DNA of 11,553 nt, taken from Actinomycetota bacterium. GTDB taxonomy: Bacteria > Actinomycetota > Actinomycetes > Nanopelagicales > Nanopelagicaceae. The notes beneath the pieces were generated by a model. It did no database searches. It was given only the letters and a program-made list of their open reading frames with translations, and was not told where the DNA came from. The stretch spans positions 1-11,553 of the forward strand of contig JAPLBI010000183.1 of the NCBI GenBank assembly GCA_026392815.1, in the 5' to 3' direction. Shown piece after piece: positions 6,805 through 11,553 of the stretch. A program made the translations under genes and the position numbers. Position 1 is the first letter of the stretch. Every line of letters starts with the position of its first letter.

Positions 6805-8742
6805 ATGTCTTTCTTCCAGAAGCTATTCGGTAAGAGTAAAGATGTAAAGGAAGAGATCTACATAGCGCCGGCAACATTTTTAAATCCAAATTCAACTTTA
6901 GGCGAGTTAGATTTTCATCTACTTGCCGAAGGTCGCCATGAGAAATTATGGGAAGTCCTTGGTGCGCATGTGCGGCGTGATCAAAGCGGAGAACTGCTTG
7001 GAACTGCCTTTACTGTTTGGGCGCCAAATGCACGCGCAGTTAGTTTGATCAGCGATTTAAATTACTGGGATAAGAACACCCATCCGATGATTCGCTTAGG
7101 TTCATCCGGTATCTGGGAGATCTTTATTGCAGATATCGGCGCAGGAGTTAAATACAAGTTTGCCATCTGCGGCATAGATGGTCGTTGGGTAGATCATGCT
7201 GATCCACTTGCTCGCCAAACCGAAACTCCCCCACACACCGCATCGATTGTTAACGAATCAAATTATCAATGGCAAGATTCAAAATGGATCGCTGAGCGCT
7301 CTAAATTTCAACCTTGGCGTAGCCCTGTTGCGGTCTACGAAGTTCACTTAGGTTCATGGAAGCTAGGGCTTTCCTATCGCGAACTCGCAACCGAACTCGT
7401 TAACTACGTAACCGAACAAGGCTTCACCCACGTTGAATTCTTGCCAGTTACCGAACATCCATATGGACCATCTTGGGGTTACCAAGTAACTTCCTTCTTT
7501 GCACCGACTTCGCGCTTTGGATCCCCCGATGAATTTAGATTCTTGGTTGATGCGCTGCATGCTGCGGGCATTGGCGTAATCCTGGATTGGGTTCCTGCTC
7601 ACTTTCCCAAAGATGAATGGGCGCTAGCTAAATTTGATGGCACAGCCCTTTATGAACATGCAGACCCGCGTCTAGGTGAACACCCTGATTGGGGCACTTT
7701 GATCTTTAACTTCGGTCGCAATGAAGTACGCAATTTCTTAGTTGCTAGCGCTCTTTATTGGCTTACCGAGTTCCACATCGATGGCCTGCGTGTAGATGCC
7801 GTTGCTTCAATGCTTTATCTGGATTATTCACGTAAAGATGGTGAATGGCTTCCCAATAAATTTGGTGGTCGCGAAAACCTCGAAGCAGTTCAACTTTTGC
7901 AGGAAGCAACTTCAACTGCATACAAAACTCATCCCGGCATCATGATGATCGCGGAAGAATCAACGGCGTGGCCGGGTGTCACCAAAGAGACTTCATCTAA
8001 CGGACTCGGCTTTGGTTTTAAATGGAATATGGGTTGGATGCACGACACCTTGGAATATTTGCAGCACGATCCAATTCATCGCGTCTACCACCACAACGAG
8101 ATTACTTTCTCAATTCTTTATGCCTGGTCTGAAAACTTTATGCTTCCACTGTCACACGATGAAGTTGTGCACGGTAAGGGCCAATTAGTAAATAAATTCC
8201 CTGGCGATCGTTGGCAGAAGTTAGCAACGTTACGTGCGCTCTATGGATTTATGTGGGCCCACCCAGGTAAGAAGTTGCTCTTTATGGGATCTGAATTTGC
8301 ACAGAATGATGAGTGGAGCGAGAGCGCTGGTCTGCAGTGGTATTTAACTGAATTTGCCGAACATAACGGAGTGCAGAAAGTTGTTGCCGAGTTAAATGCC
8401 ATCTATAAATCTCAACCTGCGCTCTGGCAGAAGGATACAAACCCAGAAGGTTTCTCTTGGTTAGTGGGTGATGATGGCGCAAGCAATGTCTTGGCCTTTA
8501 CTCGCTGGTCTGAAGATGGAAAGCCACTTGTTTGTATAACTAACTTCTCGCCAGTTCCGCATGAGAATTACCAACTGCCACTACCTACAGCAGGGGTTTG
8601 GCGGGAAATTCTAAATACCGATGCCGTTGCCTTTGGAGGTAGCGGAATAACCAATGATTCTTTTGCCGTTGATGTAGATACAGATTTAAAGCGGAGTTTC
8701 CGAGTCCCGCCACTTTCTACAGTCTGGCTCGAGCGCGTTTAA
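6805..8742 (+). CDS. glgB: 1,4-alpha-glucan branching enzyme
   Basis: A 645-residue GH13_9 enzyme that cuts alpha-1,4-glucan chains and re-attaches them as alpha-1,6 branches. A CBM48 module (about residues 40-140, with [20 protein letters not shown]) precedes the catalytic barrel. The triad is D331 (GLRVDA), E384 (MIAEES) and D452 ([11 protein letters not shown]). Their spacing is identical to E. coli D405, E458 and D526. The N-terminus is about 74 residues shorter than in E. coli, so the extra N1 module is missing; such short forms are known. It opens with [13 protein letters not shown], a basic amphipathic stretch. No good ribosome site precedes the ATG, 9 bp after glgE, so coupling is likely. 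The stop overlaps that of the convergent transporter. Confidence 0.96.
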   Translation: MSFFQKLFGKSKDVKEEIYIAPATFLNPNSTLGELDFHLLAEGRHEKLWEVLGAHVRRDQSGELLGTAFTVWAPNARAVSLISDLNYWDKNTHPMIRLGSSGIWEIFIADIGAGVKYKFAICGIDGRWVDHADPLARQTETPPHTASIVNESNYQWQDSKWIAERSKFQPWRSPVAVYEVHLGSWKLGLSYRELATELVNYVTEQGFTHVEFLPVTEHPYGPSWGYQVTSFFAPTSRFGSPDEFRFLVDALHAAGIGVILDWVPAHFPKDEWALAKFDGTALYEHADPRLGEHPDWGTLIFNFGRNEVRNFLVASALYWLTEFHIDGLRVDAVASMLYLDYSRKDGEWLPNKFGGRENLEAVQLLQEATSTAYKTHPGIMMIAEESTAWPGVTKETSSNGLGFGFKWNMGWMHDTLEYLQHDPIHRVYHHNEITFSILYAWSENFMLPLSHDEVVHGKGQLVNKFPGDRWQKLATLRALYGFMWAHPGKKLLFMGSEFAQNDEWSESAGLQWYLTEFAEHNGVQKVVAELNAIYKSQPALWQKDTNPEGFSWLVGDDGASNVLAFTRWSEDGKPLVCITNFSPVPHENYQLPLPTAGVWREILNTDAVAFGGSGITNDSFAVDVDTDLKRSFRVPPLSTVWLERV

Positions 8743-9926
8743 CTGGCTTTTAGAGCGCGTGCAAAGAACGCTGTAGACATCAGCATTAGTGCAGGAATAG
8801 TTAAAGCAATTGCTAACGAGCCGGTGAATTGCGCAGTCCAAGCAATCGAAGCTTTCAAGATAAAGATGGCGATCATATTTACTACGCCAATCTGGCCGAC
8901 TACAACCGCGCTCGGAAGTGGTGAGCGTTGATTTCCAGCGGTGTAGAAGGATGGCGCCATCAGCGATGAGCCCATTCCGGCAAAGGTAAAGGCTATGCAT
9001 GTTGTTACAAAGGCAATATTTTTATGCTCGGCGGGAATTTGAACCGTAATAGTTAAGAAGGTTAGAAATCCCCCACCACCGAGTAGGGCAAAAAGCCGAA
9101 CAGTTTGATCAACTTGAAAACGCTTGGCAATTGATCCTGCATTTAGACGCCCGATGATCATCGCGGTCATGAAAAAGACATATGGCAGAGCCGCCATTCC
9201 AGAACTAACCCCAATCCGCTCTTTAGCAAAGATTGCCGACCAGTCTCCGGTTGCAAACTCTAGAAAAACCGCGCAGACCAGACCGCCACTGATTAGCCAA
9301 TCAACCCTAAATGAAGTGATCAAAGTTCTAAGTGGCAGATGTTCTTCATTATCTTCATTTGGTTTAAGTAGAACTGGCGTTAAGCGAATAATCATGGCAG
9401 TTAACGACATGGTGACAAATACAGCTAACCCACCAACATGCCATGTGATCGGAATATGATCAACGACTAACCCTGAAATAATTGCTGTTGCAAGTGTTCC
9501 GAGCGCCCACATACCGTGAAGGCGCGCAATAGTTAAACCGTAAACGCGCTCCATTGCGTTAAATGATTGGGCATTTATCGAGATGTGATAAGCCGATGTT
9601 GCCCAACCAATTGCAACGTTACAGATTAAGAAAATTCCAGAAGATTCGGTACGAACAATAAAGAAATATGCCAGCCCCATAATCCAGATATTGGTCAAAA
9701 TCACGCGCTTTACGCCGAATTTATGAACCATATGTCCAGTTAAGAAAAGGCTGGCTACAGCGCCAAATGAACCAGTACTAATCAGAGTTCCAAATTGACC
9801 GTTACTTAATCCGAGATTGGCTTTTACTTCAGGAAAACGGGGAATCCAAGACATGATCAACATGGCATATACGCCAAAGAGCGCTTGTAAGAGTTTAAAT
9901 TCGGTGCTTGGTTTAACTGCGTTCAT
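8739..9926 (-). CDS. MFS transporter, YbjJ-like
   Basis: A 395-residue integral membrane protein of the major facilitator superfamily with about 12 hydrophobic segments across its length. The first helix region is followed by [20 protein letters not shown], a pattern I associate with YbjJ-type transporters. [12 protein letters not shown] (residues 64-75) occupies the place of the conserved loop 2-3 motif. The substrate cannot be read from the sequence; YbjJ relatives are mostly uncharacterised. Its ATG overlaps the TAA of the thioredoxin-TPR gene by one base (TAATG), with no ribosome site of its own, indicating coupled translation as the third gene of a minus-strand operon. Its TAA lies within the same TTAA as the glgB stop. 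Confidence 0.85.
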   Translation of the reverse strand: MNAVKPSTEFKLLQALFGVYAMLIMSWIPRFPEVKANLGLSNGQFGTLISTGSFGAVASLFLTGHMVHKFGVKRVILTNIWIMGLAYFFIVRTESSGIFLICNVAIGWATSAYHISINAQSFNAMERVYGLTIARLHGMWALGTLATAIISGLVVDHIPITWHVGGLAVFVTMSLTAMIIRLTPVLLKPNEDNEEHLPLRTLITSFRVDWLISGGLVCAVFLEFATGDWSAIFAKERIGVSSGMAALPYVFFMTAMIIGRLNAGSIAKRFQVDQTVRLFALLGGGGFLTFLTITVQIPAEHKNIAFVTTCIAFTFAGMGSSLMAPSFYTAGNQRSPLPSAVVVGQIGVVNMIAIFILKASIAWTAQFTGSLAIALTIPALMLMSTAFFARALKAS

Positions 9927-10786
9927 TAGAAGAGCGCGTTCGCTAAAGCAGCGCGCGCCTTTATCACTCGCGGGTCGGCAGGATCTACAAGTGCAAAGAG
10001 TTCAATTAAGCGATCTTTAACTAACTTCTTCTCTGCGCCATCAAAGAGTGGAATTAACCGCAGTAACCGCGCAAAGGCTGGCTCTAAATAGCCGCTAACG
10101 ATTTCAATATCGGCACACTGCAATTGAATATCGATGTTATCTGGATGAGCCGAGGCTTCTTTCATGACATTGGCTCCATCAATACCGTCCGTGCGCGCCA
10201 TCAACTGCGTCTGCGCAAGGCCAAGAATTGCAAAGTTATCGTTTGGTTTGCGCGCCAAGAGGTTCTTGTACGCCGCCTCTGCCTTGGCATAATCGCCAGC
10301 ATCTAGCGCCGCGATAGCTTCTTCCTCTTCGGGTTCAATTTTTTCAGCAGGTGCGCCACCCACGCCTTGCTCAGTAGCTAACGCCAAGACTTTATCGATC
10401 ACCATCCGGATCTGTTCTTCTGGATAAGGCTGCTCAAAGAGTGGAACCATTTGCTCATTGATGATTGCAACAGCAAAAGGCACGGCTCGAGTCTGCAAAG
10501 CTTGTGCAACTTGTGGTTGAGCATCGACATCAACGCGACCCAGCACCCAACTCCCCTGATCAGCCAGCGCTAACTTTCCAAGAATTGCTACGACCTCTTG
10601 TGATTCAGGTGAGCGAGGTGACCAACAAATTAGTACAACGGGCTTGTCTTTAGAGAGTGAGAGAAATTCATTAGTTAAATTCTCTGGAGTGATTTCAATA
10701 CCGGGTATTGGCCCTACAGCCTCTGGCTTAGGTTTTCCAAGAGAACTCAGATCGACTGCGCGTCCAAAGTTAGGAGGGAGCGTCAT
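9926..10786 (-). CDS. Thioredoxin-fold TPR protein lacking the CxxC site (CnoX/YbbN-like)
   Basis: A 286-residue cytoplasmic protein, close in length to E. coli CnoX/YbbN (284). The N-terminal thioredoxin fold (about 25-145) includes VVLICWSPRSPES, RVDVDAQPQVAQ and the cis-proline region TRAVPFAV. Where thioredoxin has WCGPC, this protein has W55-S56-P57-R58-S59, so both active-site cysteines are serines and it cannot be an oxidoreductase in the usual way. An acidic linker (PEEEEAI) leads to TPR-like helices (about 155-280; DAGDYAKAEAAYKNLLARKP). CnoX relatives act as holdases for chaperones, and that role is inferred here. The start at 10786 has GGAGG seven bases upstream and overlaps the DUF4032 stop as ATGA. 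M. tuberculosis has a thioredoxin-like gene (Rv1324) near glgB/glgE. Confidence 0.87.
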   Translation of the reverse strand: MTLPPNFGRAVDLSSLGKPKPEAVGPIPGIEITPENLTNEFLSLSKDKPVVLICWSPRSPESQEVVAILGKLALADQGSWVLGRVDVDAQPQVAQALQTRAVPFAVAIINEQMVPLFEQPYPEEQIRMVIDKVLALATEQGVGGAPAEKIEPEEEEAIAALDAGDYAKAEAAYKNLLARKPNDNFAILGLAQTQLMARTDGIDGANVMKEASAHPDNIDIQLQCADIEIVSGYLEPAFARLLRLIPLFDGAEKKLVKDRLIELFALVDPADPRVIKARAALANALF

Positions 10787-11553
10787 ACCTGCGCCTCCGC
10801 TTCTACTCCAGAATCACGACGAAATGGCAGTACATCTTCAATATATGACTGTGCAGCAAAGGTTAGCCCAACATCGTGGCCTTCGCGTTCACTTAAGTAC
10901 CAACGATGTTCAAGAACTTCATGGAAGAACTGTGCCTCTTCGATACGACCTTTCAAATTATCAGGAATCATCGCAACGATCGGCATATAAGTTTCATTTA
11001 ACCAACGACGCGCAGAATCTTGCATCGGAGGTTTCGGACTTTCTTCACGGCCGCGGAAGCGATCAAGTGATGCCAACAAGCGCTTAGCTTGCAGCGCTTC
11101 AGTTTCGAGTCCAGTTAATTCGCGCAAACGATTGCGGTGATAGCCAGGTGCCACAAGTTTTGGCTGGAAGTAAAGTTTCTGTGATTCACCATCTAGAGAA
11201 ACCGAGACTTCATCTACCGCAAACCCGAGATCATGCAATTGACGCATCGCGCGCTCCACAGCATGTCGATCTTTTGGATCAAGCACCTGACGTTCTTTGA
11301 GCGCTTTCCAGATTCGGTGATAGCGCTTGATTACCGCCTCGCTTGCGCGGATCGGATCCATACCTGGGTAAAGAACTCCAGATAGCGCTAAGTCTTCAAG
11401 TTCGGCAGCAACGTTAAAGTGAGCAATTTCTAAATCATGTTCGCGCTGTCCATCACTCAGTGTTTTCTGGAATTCGCCAGTTTCAGCATCAACTAAGTAA
11501 GCGGCAAAGGCTTCAGCATCGCGGCGGAATAAAGTATTGGAAAGCGAGCAATC
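10783..11553 (-). CDS. DUF4032 protein with kinase-like lobe, C-terminal part (runs off the window)
   Basis: The frame stays open from the stop (TGA at 10785-10783) to the window end: 256 visible residues and no start. The M encoded at 11361 is internal. The fragment opens with DCSLSNTLFRR. D-x4-N is the catalytic-loop spacing of protein and lipopolysaccharide kinases (HxDxxxxN), and D22 in YLVDAETG falls where the metal-binding DFG aspartate would be. The remainder (about fragment residues 60-245) matches DUF4032, with segments such as IKRYHRIWKALK, PGYHRNRLRELTGLE and QFFHEVLEHRWYLSE. No function is known for the family; a small-molecule or lipid kinase-like activity is inferred. It is the upstream visible gene of an operon, overlapping the thioredoxin-TPR gene by four bases. 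Confidence 0.85.
   Translation of the reverse strand, partial: DCSLSNTLFRRDAEAFAAYLVDAETGEFQKTLSDGQREHDLEIAHFNVAAELEDLALSGVLYPGMDPIRASEAVIKRYHRIWKALKERQVLDPKDRHAVERAMRQLHDLGFAVDEVSVSLDGESQKLYFQPKLVAPGYHRNRLRELTGLETEALQAKRLLASLDRFRGREESPKPPMQDSARRWLNETYMPIVAMIPDNLKGRIEEAQFFHEVLEHRWYLSEREGHDVGLTFAAQSYIEDVLPFRRDSGVEAEAQV
10794..10798 (-). promoter_or_regulatory. Ribosome binding site of the thioredoxin-TPR gene
   Basis: GGAGG on the minus strand lies seven bases before the ATG at 10786. It is inside the last codons of the DUF4032 gene, so it fixes the start at the ATGA overlap and supports a shared message. Confidence 0.7.

Noticed and set aside
10644..11087. 147-codon plus-strand frame
   Set aside because: It lies opposite the clearly recognisable DUF4032 and thioredoxin-TPR genes, has low-complexity composition, and has no domain or ribosome site.
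11359..11361. ATG at 11361 as the start of the DUF4032 gene
   Set aside because: The frame stays open for 64 more codons to the window edge and encodes family-typical sequence (DCSLSN, YLVDAETG), so this methionine is internal.
1..11553. Mobile elements, CRISPR arrays, phage genes, riboswitches, long repeats
   Set aside because: No transposase, integrase, spaced direct repeats or long duplicated segments were seen by eye; the window is densely filled with housekeeping genes.

Overview
The window looks like chromosomal DNA from a streamlined actinobacterium. I infer this from the gene content (homodimeric-type AceE divergent from DUF3052/AhpE, GlgE next to GlgB, a DUF4032 protein, and a zinc-ribbon gene beside RNase H). 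Moderate GC, almost no intergenic DNA and frequent stop/start overlaps would fit freshwater acI-type lineages (Nanopelagicales), but that placement is an inference. There are no insertion sequences, CRISPR arrays, prophage genes or rRNAs. Coding density is very high; the largest gap is 125 bp (1977-2101).

Layout. (1) 1-1976, minus strand, read right to left: DUF3052 protein, AhpE-like peroxiredoxin, tRNA-Val(TAC), coiled-coil/C4 zinc-ribbon protein, then the first 76 codons of RNase HI, which leaves the window at base 1. (2) 1977-2101: a divergent control region with a perfect 7+3+7 palindrome and candidate promoters facing both ways. (3) 2102-8742, plus strand: aceE (pyruvate dehydrogenase E1), glgE (maltosyltransferase, TTG start) and glgB (branching enzyme), separated by only 8 and 9 bp, so probably one operon. 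(4) 8739-11553, minus strand: the C-terminal 256 codons of a DUF4032/kinase-like protein, a thioredoxin-TPR protein without active-site cysteines, and a YbjJ-like MFS transporter. These are chained by ATGA and TAATG overlaps. The transporter converges on glgB, and the two stop codons share one TTAA.

How the parts fit. AceE commits pyruvate to acetyl-CoA. GlgE and GlgB polymerise maltose-1-phosphate and branch the resulting alpha-glucan. Co-transcription would tie central carbon flux to glucan storage or capsule synthesis. The E2/E3 subunits, and the enzymes that make maltose-1-phosphate (TreS/Mak or GlgM), are not in the window. The divergent DUF3052-ahpE pair beside aceE resembles the arrangement I recall from Mycobacterium tuberculosis (Rv2238c-Rv2241). 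The thioredoxin-TPR gene close to glgB/glgE also recalls M. tuberculosis (Rv1324, Rv1326c, Rv1327c).

I found no clear wholly new system. The best leads are the uncharacterised DUF4032-thioredoxin/TPR-MFS operon, the palindrome between DUF3052 and aceE, and the linkage of aceE to the glucan genes.
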